From: Chitinophaga eiseniae
Lineage (GTDB): Bacteria; Bacteroidota; Bacteroidia; Chitinophagales; Chitinophagaceae
Length of the DNA stretch: 64,000 nt
Reading direction: 5' to 3'
Assembly (NCBI RefSeq): GCF_900167135.1
Contig: NZ_FUWZ01000002.1
Location: forward strand, 1,576,651-1,640,650
The position numbers and the translations under genes are program-made. Under the pieces are notes generated by a model. That model saw nothing but the letters and a program-made list of their open reading frames with translations, had not been told where the DNA came from and searched no databases. Within the stretch, counting starts at the first letter, position 1. Each line of letters opens with the position of its first letter. Positions 35,779 to 42,714 of the stretch are shown here, piece after piece.

Positions 35779-36762
35779 ATGGAAAATAATACCTCATTGC
35801 AGCAGCAGTTACTGGAGGCAGGTGTTCACTTCGGTCACCTGAAGAAGAAATGGAATCCTAAGATGCTGCCTTATATTTTCGCAGAAAAGAAAGGTATTCA
35901 TATCATCGATCTGAACAAAACCGTAGAAGGTTTACAGGAAGCAGCTGCTGCCCTGAAATCCATCGCTAAAAGCGGTAAAAAGATCATGTTCGTTGCTACT
36001 AAAAAGCAAGCGAAAGAAATCGTAGCAGATGCTGCGCGTAACATCAACATGCCTTACGTTACTGAAAGGTGGTTAGGTGGTATGCTCACCAACTTCTCTA
36101 CCATCCGTAAGAGCGTGAAGAAAATGCAGAGCATTGAAAAAATGCTGCAGGACGGAACTTTCGACAACATCACCAAAAAAGAACGTCTGACTTTAAGCCG
36201 TGATAAAGAGAAAATGGAAAAAGTGCTGGGCGGTATCGCTCAACTGGCACGTGTTCCGGCCGCTCTGTTCATGGTAGACATCAGCCACGAACATATTGCA
36301 CTGGCAGAAGCTAAACGCCTGGGCATCGTTACTTTCGGTATGGTGGATACCAACTCCGATCCGAGCAAAGTTGACTTCGCTATCCCTGCGAACGACGATG
36401 CTACCAAATCCATCGCTATCATCACCAGCTACATCTGCGCAGCAATCGCAGAAGGTCTGTCTGAAAGAGCTACTGAAAAATCTGAAGAAGTAGAAGAGGA
36501 AGAAGAAGCAGAAGATAAAGCACGCAGATTTGACGTAGAAGGTGGCGAAGACCGCGAAAGAGGTCGTAAACCAGGCAGCAACAGCGGCGGTGGTCGTGGC
36601 CAGGGCGCAGGTGCTAACCGTGGCGGTGGCCAGGGTGGTAACCGCGGCGGTCAGGGCGGCGGTAATCGCGGCGGTGGCAACCGTGGCGGTGGCCAGGGTG
36701 GCGGACAACGTCGTCCTTCCAACGCTGGTGGCGGCGGTCCGAGAAAACCAGCCGGTAAATAA
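35779..36762 (+). CDS. rpsB: 30S ribosomal protein S2 with C-terminal Gly/Arg-rich extension
   Basis: 327 residues from ATG 35779 (an in-frame TTG at 35764 is the alternative). The S2 core is complete: LLEAGVHFGHLKKKWNPKM, VATKKQAKEIV, ERWLGGMLTNFSTIRKS, and PAALFMVDISHEHIALAEA. After about residue 235 follows an acidic linker (SEEVEEEEEAED) and then about 80 residues rich in Gly, Arg, Asn and Gln with repeated RGG/RGGG units, probably disordered and RNA-binding. Typical S2 proteins are 230-260 residues. tsf follows after a long hairpin. Confidence 0.97.
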   Translation: MENNTSLQQQLLEAGVHFGHLKKKWNPKMLPYIFAEKKGIHIIDLNKTVEGLQEAAAALKSIAKSGKKIMFVATKKQAKEIVADAARNINMPYVTERWLGGMLTNFSTIRKSVKKMQSIEKMLQDGTFDNITKKERLTLSRDKEKMEKVLGGIAQLARVPAALFMVDISHEHIALAEAKRLGIVTFGMVDTNSDPSKVDFAIPANDDATKSIAIITSYICAAIAEGLSERATEKSEEVEEEEEAEDKARRFDVEGGEDRERGRKPGSNSGGGRGQGAGANRGGGQGGNRGGQGGGNRGGGNRGGGQGGGQRRPSNAGGGGPRKPAGK

Positions 36763-36790
36763 TATCATCTTCTGATTTTGATATTTAATT

Positions 36791-36847
36791 ATTTGGTTAT
36801 TTAAAATGCAGCGAAGATTACCTTCGCTGCATTTTAAATAACCAAAT
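36791..36847. repeat. Palindrome element D: 26-bp perfect hairpin between rpsB and tsf
   Basis: Arms 36791-36816 and 36822-36847 are perfect complements around a 5-nt loop. The flanks repeat the motif (AAATAACCAAATGACCAAATAAT). There is no T-run after it, so it may be an RNA-processing or stability element between two co-directional translation genes. Confidence 0.9.
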
Positions 36848-36879
36848 GACCAAATAATAAAATAAAAAAATAAACTCTC

Positions 36880-37704
36880 ATGGCAACAATTACAGCAGCT
36901 GATGTAAACAAACTGCGTCAGCAAACTGGTGCGGGTATGATGGATTGCAGAAAAGCACTCGTGGAAAGTGATGGCGATTTCGAAAAAGCAGTAGACTACC
37001 TGCGTAAGAAAGGTCAGAAAGTAGCTGCACTGCGTTCCGACCGCGAAACTAAAGAAGGTGTTATCATCGCTAAAGTTGCTGCTGATGGTAAATCCGGCGT
37101 TATCGTAGGTCTCGGTTGCGAAACCGACTTCGTGGCTAAAAACGAAGACTTCGTGAAATTCGCACAGGCTATCGTTGACCTGGCCCTGGCCAAAGGTATC
37201 AAAACCATCGACGAACTGAATGCTGCTGAGCTGGACGGTGTAACCGTTGCCGACAAGGTAAACGACCAGGTAGCTAAAATCGGCGAAAAAATCAGCCTGA
37301 ATAAATTCGAATTCGTGGAAGCCGGTGGTGTAACTGCCTACATCCACGGTAACTACCGTATGGGCGTTCTCGTTGCTTTCTCTAAACCTGTTTCTGAAGA
37401 AGTAGGTAAAGACGTGGCCATGCAGATCGCTGCCATGAACCCGATCGCAGTAGACGCTGACAGCGTTCCTGCTGACGTTATCGCCCGCGAAAAAGAAATC
37501 GCTGTTGAACAGGTGAAAGCTGAAGGCAAACCTGCTGAAATGGCCGAAAAAATCGCTGTCGGTAAAGTGAACAAATTCTTCAAAGAAAGCACCCTGCTGG
37601 CTCAGGCTTTCGTGAAAGACAACAACAAATCCGTTGCAGATTACCTGAAATCTGTAGACGCTGATCTGAAAGTATCCGGCTTTAAGCGAATCGCTTTAGG
37701 TTAA
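36880..37704 (+). CDS. tsf: Translation elongation factor Ts
   Basis: GDP/GTP exchange factor for EF-Tu, 274 residues. Typical N-terminal UBA-like domain with LRQQTGAGMMDCRKAL, the core motif CETDFVAKNEDF, and MQIAAMNPIAVD. The C-terminal coiled region and short ending KRIALG fit the Bacteroidota form. 117 nt after rpsB and ended by a strong terminator. Confidence 0.98.
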   Translation: MATITAADVNKLRQQTGAGMMDCRKALVESDGDFEKAVDYLRKKGQKVAALRSDRETKEGVIIAKVAADGKSGVIVGLGCETDFVAKNEDFVKFAQAIVDLALAKGIKTIDELNAAELDGVTVADKVNDQVAKIGEKISLNKFEFVEAGGVTAYIHGNYRMGVLVAFSKPVSEEVGKDVAMQIAAMNPIAVDADSVPADVIAREKEIAVEQVKAEGKPAEMAEKIAVGKVNKFFKESTLLAQAFVKDNNKSVADYLKSVDADLKVSGFKRIALG

Positions 37705-37718
37705 TACCAGCATATTAG

Positions 37719-37754
37719 AAAAAAGGAGAGAATTTTGGTTCTCTCCTTTTTTTT
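37719..37754 (+). terminator. Terminator after tsf
   Basis: AAAAGGAGAGAA (37721-37732) pairs with TTCTCTCCTTTT (37739-37750), followed by further T. Confidence 0.92.
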
Positions 37755-37905
37755 GCGCACTGCAAAATCAGTCGCCCGCAATCGCCTGCTTACAACAAAA
37801 TCATCCGGCATTTTGCTTTCACTTGCAGGTTTTTGCTTTTAAATTGTATCTTAGGATACCGTAATTACATTAGCAAATCACAATCTTACAATATTTTATA
37901 GCGTC

Positions 37906-38619
37906 ATGTTGCCAAAGTATAAGCGTATTTTGCTCAAATTGAGCGGTGAGGCCCTTATGGGGGATGCAAATTATGGTATTGATCATAAGGTAATTACCCA
38001 GTATGCCTACGATATCAAAGCTGTTACCGACCTTGGAGTTCAGGTAGCCATCGTGATCGGCGGCGGTAATATCTACCGTGGAATGAATGAAGCCGAAACC
38101 GGCATTGAGAGAGCCCAGGGAGACTATATGGGCATGCTGGCCACCGTGATCAATGGAATGGCCCTGCAGAGCGGACTGGAGAAAATAGGACTCTATACCC
38201 GCCTCCAATCAGCTATTAAAATGGAACAAATCGCAGAACCTTACATCCGCCGCCGCGCCATCCGCCACGTGGAAAAAGGTCGCGTGGTTATATTCGGAGC
38301 CGGCACCGGTAACCCGTACTTTACGACCGATACCGCCGCTTCCCTCCGTGCTATCGAAATCCAGGCAGACGTCATCCTCAAAGGAACCCGCGTAGACGGT
38401 ATCTATACCGCCGACCCGGAAAAAGACAGCACCGCCACCCGGTTCGAAACTATCACCTTCTCTGAGGTATACCAGAAATCACTCAACGTCATGGACATGA
38501 CAGCCTTTACCCTCTGTCAGGAAAATAAACTGCCGATCATCGTGTTTGACATGAACAAACCAGGAAACCTCCTGAACGTGATCATGGGCAAAAATGTGGG
38601 TACCCTGGTAAAGGACTAA
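37906..38619 (+). CDS. pyrH: Uridylate kinase
   Basis: Phosphorylates UMP to UDP; hexameric amino-acid-kinase fold, 237 residues. KRILLKLSGEALMG at the N-terminus, IGGGNIYRG, FGAGTGNPYFTTDTAA and KGTRVDGIYTADPEKD are all PyrH signatures, as is DMTAFTLCQENKLPIIVFDMN. Its usual place after tsf is kept. frr, often the next gene, is absent here; element B and an opposing lipoprotein gene follow instead. Confidence 0.97.
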   Translation: MLPKYKRILLKLSGEALMGDANYGIDHKVITQYAYDIKAVTDLGVQVAIVIGGGNIYRGMNEAETGIERAQGDYMGMLATVINGMALQSGLEKIGLYTRLQSAIKMEQIAEPYIRRRAIRHVEKGRVVIFGAGTGNPYFTTDTAASLRAIEIQADVILKGTRVDGIYTADPEKDSTATRFETITFSEVYQKSLNVMDMTAFTLCQENKLPIIVFDMNKPGNLLNVIMGKNVGTLVKD

Positions 38620-38624
38620 CCCCG

Positions 38625-38763
38625 GATTTAGGGATTTTTTGATTTGCGATTTTTAAATTCAGCGAATAAAAAGCGAAGACCAAAGGCGACTACTGTTCGC
38701 TTTGGTCTTCGCTTTTATCAATATACGAAATCAAAAAATCGCAAATCAAAAAATCCCTAAATC
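38625..38763. repeat. Nested palindrome element B (between convergent pyrH and DUF3298 gene)
   Basis: Outer arms 38625-38654 and 38734-38763 are perfect 30-bp complements. Inner arms 38669-38688 and 38697-38716 pair with one extra G on the left and contain GCGAAGACCAAAG as in element A. The right end is followed by further CCTAAATC units running up to the neighbour's stop codon. Confidence 0.92.
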
Positions 38764-38777
38764 CCTAAATCCCTAAA

Positions 38778-39887
38778 TCATTTCATGATGCTTTTCAGCT
38801 CCGTAAACGGAAGAAACAACGTCACCTGCCCCAGGGCATAAGGCCCGATCTCATAAGGCACATAACTGAACGCTACGCCTTTATGGGTAACAATAAAATT
38901 GTTATTGGGCACGATCGTCTTCACCAACAGGCTCTGGTCCAGCGACTCGTCCTCGTCAATATGGAACTTCTTCCGGAACGCCTTGTCCAGCAAAGGAGAT
39001 AAAACTTCTTTATAGCCGGGTTTGAAAAAGCCGTCAGGCGTTATCTCCTTATGACCGGCCAGGTCCAGCGTCTGATAGAACGCCCCGGAATTGCCATGGG
39101 CGCCGCCGGTAAAATCATAGGCATATTTTTCTATCACCAGCAGTGGCCACGTATTGTAAACCACCTTCATGTCACTCTCGGTGGTCCAGTTCCAGGAGGC
39201 TGACTGGCCATCGGCCATGTCACTGCTGTCTGCATCCCTGGCAGCGATACGATAACTGGTCACAAAAGAATCAATGGCCCTTTTCACAAACCGCTCCGGA
39301 TCTGTCACCCTGTTGTCGCCGGTGATCGCTTTCCGCAGAAAAGCCGCCGTGGCAGAATCCGTTGCCGGGTCCGGCCAAAGGATGCTGTTGGATGCAATGC
39401 CCAGCGGAGAACCGGTGAAAGAAGGCAACAATTGCACAGAGTCAGCAGCGTAATATACTTTCAACGCCTGCGCCTTTCGCAGGTCGGTACGCAGTTCAAA
39501 ATGATAGGAGGTGCTGTCGCCATGCCATACCCCTTTGAAAATACCGTCATCACTCAGCGTGCCCCCAAAAAAACGTTCTTCCTCCCGGTTGCCGTTGTCT
39601 TCATAAATCTTGACCTGATCAGCTTCCTGGCTGCCCCAGATGCTGATCGGCTGACCGGTACTGTCATCGTAATAATAGCCGCGAAACAGATTGGGCGCCG
39701 TTTTCAGCAATTCCATGGTGATCTGCCTGTTACCCACTGCGCCTTTTAATTGCGTATAATAATAGGGGGTACTCAACAGGGGAACCACCATACTGGCCGT
39801 ATCTTGCCGGTCCTTTTCCTGGTTACCGCTGTGACAGGCCGGCAACAGACCACCAGCCAACGCGAGTAATAGAAGCACTCTTTTCAT
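38778..39887 (-). CDS. DUF3298-domain lipoprotein
   Basis: 369 residues. Lipobox LLPAC (Cys18). A central region with GGTLSDDGIFKGVWHGDS (DUF4163-like position), then a C-terminal DUF3298 domain with YDFTGGAHGNSGAFYQTLDLAGHKEIT divided over about 255-285, FIVTHKGVAFSYVPYEIGPYA and the closing LPFTELKSIM. Related domains occur in RsiV-type anti-sigma factors, but no sigma-binding part is present here. Divergent from pdxH with overlapping promoter region. Confidence 0.85.
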   Translation of the reverse strand: MKRVLLLLALAGGLLPACHSGNQEKDRQDTASMVVPLLSTPYYYTQLKGAVGNRQITMELLKTAPNLFRGYYYDDSTGQPISIWGSQEADQVKIYEDNGNREEERFFGGTLSDDGIFKGVWHGDSTSYHFELRTDLRKAQALKVYYAADSVQLLPSFTGSPLGIASNSILWPDPATDSATAAFLRKAITGDNRVTDPERFVKRAIDSFVTSYRIAARDADSSDMADGQSASWNWTTESDMKVVYNTWPLLVIEKYAYDFTGGAHGNSGAFYQTLDLAGHKEITPDGFFKPGYKEVLSPLLDKAFRKKFHIDEDESLDQSLLVKTIVPNNNFIVTHKGVAFSYVPYEIGPYALGQVTLFLPFTELKSIMK

Positions 39888-39910
39888 ACTATGATTTATA
39901 TCAGGTCTCC

Positions 39911-39940
39911 CAAAATTACTATTATCCTTCCATACCTTTG
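39911..39940. promoter_or_regulatory. Divergent -7 elements for the DUF3298 gene and pdxH
   Basis: Minus strand TAATTTTG at 39911-39918 for the lipoprotein gene; plus strand TACCTTTG at 39933-39940 for pdxH. Both match TAnnTTTG. They are 14 nt apart, so the two RNA polymerase footprints must overlap. Confidence 0.55.
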
Positions 39941-39974
39941 TTTACAGGTTTAAACCAATTAAACATTTACGATC

Positions 39975-40622
39975 ATGTTAAACCAGAAAGTAGCAGACCT
40001 GCGGAAAGACTATAGGCTGGCTTCGCTCGACGAACAGGATGTAGCTCCGTCACCTTTGCAGCAGTTCGGGAAATGGTGGAACGACGCCACTTCCAGCGAA
40101 ATAGACGAGCCCAACGCCATGACGCTGGCCACCAGCACGCCGGATGGACGGCCCTCTGCCAGAATTGTGTTGCTGAAGAGTTTTGATGAAGAAGGATTCA
40201 TGTTTTTTACCAACTATGAAAGCCGTAAAGGGCATGAACTGGCCCGGAACCCCTATGTGACACTATTGTTTTTCTGGCGTGAGCTGGAACGCCAGATCAG
40301 GATAGAAGGGATCGTGTCCAGGGCAGGGGAAAACGTGAGCAATGAATACTATAACAGCCGTCCGCTGGGCAGCAGGATAGGCGCCATTGCATCACCCCAG
40401 AGCCAGGTAATACCGAACCGTCATTTTCTGGAAGAAAAAGTGAACGAGATAGCTGTAAAATATGAAAAGGAAACGCCGCAAAGGCCGGAATATTGGGGTG
40501 GTTATATCGTGAAACCCTTAGCCATGGAGTTTTGGCAGGGTAGGAGCAGCCGCTTGCACGACCGTATTCTGTATACACATACCACCGGTGGCAGCTGGAA
40601 AATAGAAAGGCTGGCACCCTGA
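39975..40622 (+). CDS. pdxH: Pyridoxamine 5'-phosphate oxidase
   Basis: FMN enzyme that makes pyridoxal 5'-phosphate, 215 residues. DLRKDYRLASLDE (substrate-binding N-terminus), NAMTLATSTPDGRPSARIVLLK, FFTNYESRKGHEL, ASPQSQVI, and the terminal RLHDRILYTHTTGGSWKIERLAP are family signatures. Full length for the family (about 210-220). Confidence 0.97.
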   Translation: MLNQKVADLRKDYRLASLDEQDVAPSPLQQFGKWWNDATSSEIDEPNAMTLATSTPDGRPSARIVLLKSFDEEGFMFFTNYESRKGHELARNPYVTLLFFWRELERQIRIEGIVSRAGENVSNEYYNSRPLGSRIGAIASPQSQVIPNRHFLEEKVNEIAVKYEKETPQRPEYWGGYIVKPLAMEFWQGRSSRLHDRILYTHTTGGSWKIERLAP

Positions 40623-40641
40623 GCCATGTATAGATTTTCTG

Positions 40642-40722
40642 ATTTACGGATTTTTTGATTTGGGGAATTCCTGTCGTTGATACACGAAATCAGGAAATCC
40701 CTACATCAAAAAATCCGTAAAT
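40642..40722. repeat. Palindrome element C (between convergent pdxH and bTHX gene)
   Basis: Arms 40642-40673 and 40691-40722 pair at 29 of 32 positions. The arms share the ATTTTTTGAT / ATCAAAAAAT motif with elements A and B, but the inner hairpin of those elements is missing. It ends 2 bp before the stop codon of the next gene. Confidence 0.88.
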
Positions 40723-40724
40723 AT

Positions 40725-40850
40725 TTATGCTTTTTTCTCAGCTTTAGGAGCAGCTGCAGCAGCGGCTTTCCTTGTTCTTGCTGGTCTTGTTTTACCGAAA
40801 GATTTGTTGAAGATCTTACCTCTTTTGGTTTTTACATCTCCTCTACCCAT
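40725..40850 (-). CDS. 30S ribosomal protein bTHX
   Basis: A 41-residue basic protein: MGRGDVKTKRGKIFNKSFG, then KTRPARTRK and an Ala/Lys tail (AAAAAAPKAEKKA). The GRGDxKTxRGKI start and FGKxRP segment are characteristic of the bTHX/S31e-like small-subunit protein found in Thermus, Bacteroidota and chloroplasts, which sits in the 30S head. A near-match -7 element lies about 55 nt upstream on the minus strand. Confidence 0.93.
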   Translation of the reverse strand: MGRGDVKTKRGKIFNKSFGKTRPARTRKAAAAAAPKAEKKA

Positions 40851-40950
40851 AACGAATAATTTGAAGTTTGTTGTTTTTATTAAAAGGATGTTATCAGGCT
40901 GCAAATTACGCTAAATCGCGGAAATAGCATACAGTCGGACTTCTATATAA

Positions 40951-40983
40951 AAAAAAAGCAAGAAACATGATTGTTCCTTGCTT
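40951..40983 (-). terminator. Terminator of the HU gene
   Basis: AAGCAAG (40956-40962) and CTTGCTT (40977-40983) pair; on the minus strand the stem is followed by nine or more T. Confidence 0.88.
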
Positions 40984-41003
40984 GAATAAGTTGTGCTAAC
41001 TGA

Positions 41004-41273
41004 TTAGAGCTTGTCGGATAAAGCTTTACCAGCTTTGAACTTAGCAACTTTCTTAGCTTTGATCTTGATGATCTGGCCAGTCTGCGGGTTTCTACCGTTA
41101 CGTGCAGCACGTTTAGAAACAGAGAAAGTACCGAAACCTACCAGCGTTACTTTACCACCTTTTTTCAGGGTATCAGCAACAGCTTTAGTGAAAGAGTCCA
41201 GCGCTTCGTTAGCTTGGGTTTTAGTGATTCCTGCGTCTTTAGCAAGTTTGTCGATTAATTCGGCTTTGTTCAT
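41004..41273 (-). CDS. HU-family DNA-binding protein
   Basis: 89 residues, histone-like dimer that bends DNA. MNKAELIDKLAKDAGITKTQA, GGKVTLVGFGTFSV and the DNA-binding arm RAARNGRNPQTGQIIKI are textbook HU. Expression is expected to be strong: the promoter at 41315-41345 is the best match to the Bacteroidota consensus in the window along with that of the cysteine-rich short ORF. Confidence 0.97.
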   Translation of the reverse strand: MNKAELIDKLAKDAGITKTQANEALDSFTKAVADTLKKGGKVTLVGFGTFSVSKRAARNGRNPQTGQIIKIKAKKVAKFKAGKALSDKL

Positions 41274-41589
41274 AGTTAGTAAGATTTAACTAGTGAAAAA
41301 ATGTTTGATGTGAGCAAATATAGCGCGTTTTATCAGATTACCAAATTTTTCACAATTTTTTTATGGAAATTTTTATCGGCTGAAAAAGCCTGCTGGTAAC
41401 GGTTACAGCTGATTGGGGGGGTGCCTGCTAAAGACATGAACTTTAGCAGGCTCTCTTAAAACGTTGTTCCATAGCGGGTTTCCGGGCTTTTAGGTTGTAA
41501 AAGAGGGTGTTTTCCAAGTATTGTACCAAAGTCCGGAGGCCTTGAAAATAGTGAATTTCCTGTGGATAAGTTTAATTGTTAAGCATGGT
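41274..41589. other. Gene-free stretch upstream of HU
   Basis: Apart from the HU promoter (41315-41345) and a G-run near 41415, no gene, repeat or convincing hairpin is seen. The part next to 41589 is the 3' flank of the DUF4286 gene. Confidence 0.4.
41315..41345 (-). promoter_or_regulatory. HU promoter (TTTG, 19 nt, TATATTTG)
   Basis: On the minus strand TTTG (41345-41342), a 19-nt spacer and TATATTTG (41322-41315). Exact match to both Bacteroidota elements with ideal spacing. The start would fall about 40 nt before the ATG. Confidence 0.75.
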
Positions 41590-41892
41590 TCAGATGACCT
41601 CCATAACGGTATGAAAGGCCACAAAACGATCGCCAAACAGGTCGTAACCCCTTTGCCGGAGCGTATTTGCCTGTACGGCCTGATAGGTCTGATAGTGCTC
41701 CTGGCTGGTGGCAAAGAACTGTATCACATAGGTAGGCCCTTCCGTGTCATCCTGCTCCAGTAGCCGGCACATACGGTAGTCGGTAAAAAGACCGGTGCTC
41801 AATATGGCGGGAATGTGCTCTTCCCTCATCCACTGTAACCAGGTGGAATGCACATCTGTGGCCACTTTGGCCGTTACGTTGTATATGATCAT
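41590..41892 (-). CDS. DUF4286-family protein
   Basis: 100 residues. MIIYNVTAKV, a conserved WLQWMREEHIPAILSTG and a C-terminal GDRFVAFHTVMEVI agree with the DUF4286 family, small alpha/beta proteins resembling ferredoxin-like dimeric barrels. No function known. 49 nt downstream of xth on the same strand is the opposite order: it follows xth and may be its operon partner. Confidence 0.88.
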   Translation of the reverse strand: MIIYNVTAKVATDVHSTWLQWMREEHIPAILSTGLFTDYRMCRLLEQDDTEGPTYVIQFFATSQEHYQTYQAVQANTLRQRGYDLFGDRFVAFHTVMEVI

Positions 41893-41941
41893 AAGTTGCG
41901 TGCGGATATAAAAACCACATGTACGGATACCGTAGAACCGC

Positions 41942-42706
41942 CTATAAAGACAGCTCCAGGAACACCGGGCAATGGTCTGAATGTTTCACTTGCTGGTAGA
42001 TGGTGGCGTGCTTCAGCTTTTCCTTTAAGGGAGTGGTCACATTGATATAGTCAATACGCCAGCCTTTGTTATTATTGCGGGCATTGGCGCGAAAGCTCCA
42101 CCAGCTGTACTGGTGCGGGTCCGGGTTAAAATGCCGGAAACTGTCTACAAAGCCGCTTTCGAAGAACCGGTCCATCCAGGCTCTTTCTTCCGGCAGGAAC
42201 CCGGTGGAATTCTTATTGCTGACGGGATCATGGATATCAATCGCCTTGTGGCAGATGTTGTAATCACCGCACAGCACCACGTTGGGCCGGGTTTGTACCA
42301 GTTCGCCAAGATGAGCGAAAAGCTCTTCCAGCCACTGGTATTTATAGGTCTGACGGAGGTCTCCGCTGGTACCGGAAGGGAAGTAGGTGTTGATCAGTGT
42401 CAACTCGCCAAAATCCAGGCGGATAAAGCGGCCCTCTTCATCGCTTTGCGTGTGCCCGCTGCCGTAATGCACCTTGTCGGGTGTAATACGCGTCAGTACG
42501 GCCACGCCGCTGTATCCTTTCTTCTGCGCGGGGAACCAGTAATGTTCGTAACCCAGCGCCTCAAATTGTTTGAAGTCCACATTATCCTGGTGGGCTTTGA
42601 TCTCCTGCAGACAGATCACGTCTGCAGGATCAGTTTGCAGCCACTCGGTGAAACCTTTGGTCATAGCGGAACGGAGGCCGTTCACATTGTACGATATGAT
42701 TCTCAT
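41942..42706 (-). CDS. xth: Exodeoxyribonuclease III
   Basis: AP endonuclease / 3'-5' exonuclease of base-excision repair, 254 residues. MRIISYNVNGLRSA, the metal ligand Glu in CLQEIKA, GYSGVAVLTR, NTYFPSG, CGDYNICHKAIDIH and the C-terminal WRIDYINV...SDHCPVFLEL catalytic His block. The ATG at 42706 is chosen since the preceding 14 in-frame residues overlap the end of metH and have no family match. Lies 8 nt after metH. Confidence 0.95.
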   Translation of the reverse strand: MRIISYNVNGLRSAMTKGFTEWLQTDPADVICLQEIKAHQDNVDFKQFEALGYEHYWFPAQKKGYSGVAVLTRITPDKVHYGSGHTQSDEEGRFIRLDFGELTLINTYFPSGTSGDLRQTYKYQWLEELFAHLGELVQTRPNVVLCGDYNICHKAIDIHDPVSNKNSTGFLPEERAWMDRFFESGFVDSFRHFNPDPHQYSWWSFRANARNNNKGWRIDYINVTTPLKEKLKHATIYQQVKHSDHCPVFLELSL

Positions 42707-42714
42707 GTGTTGGA

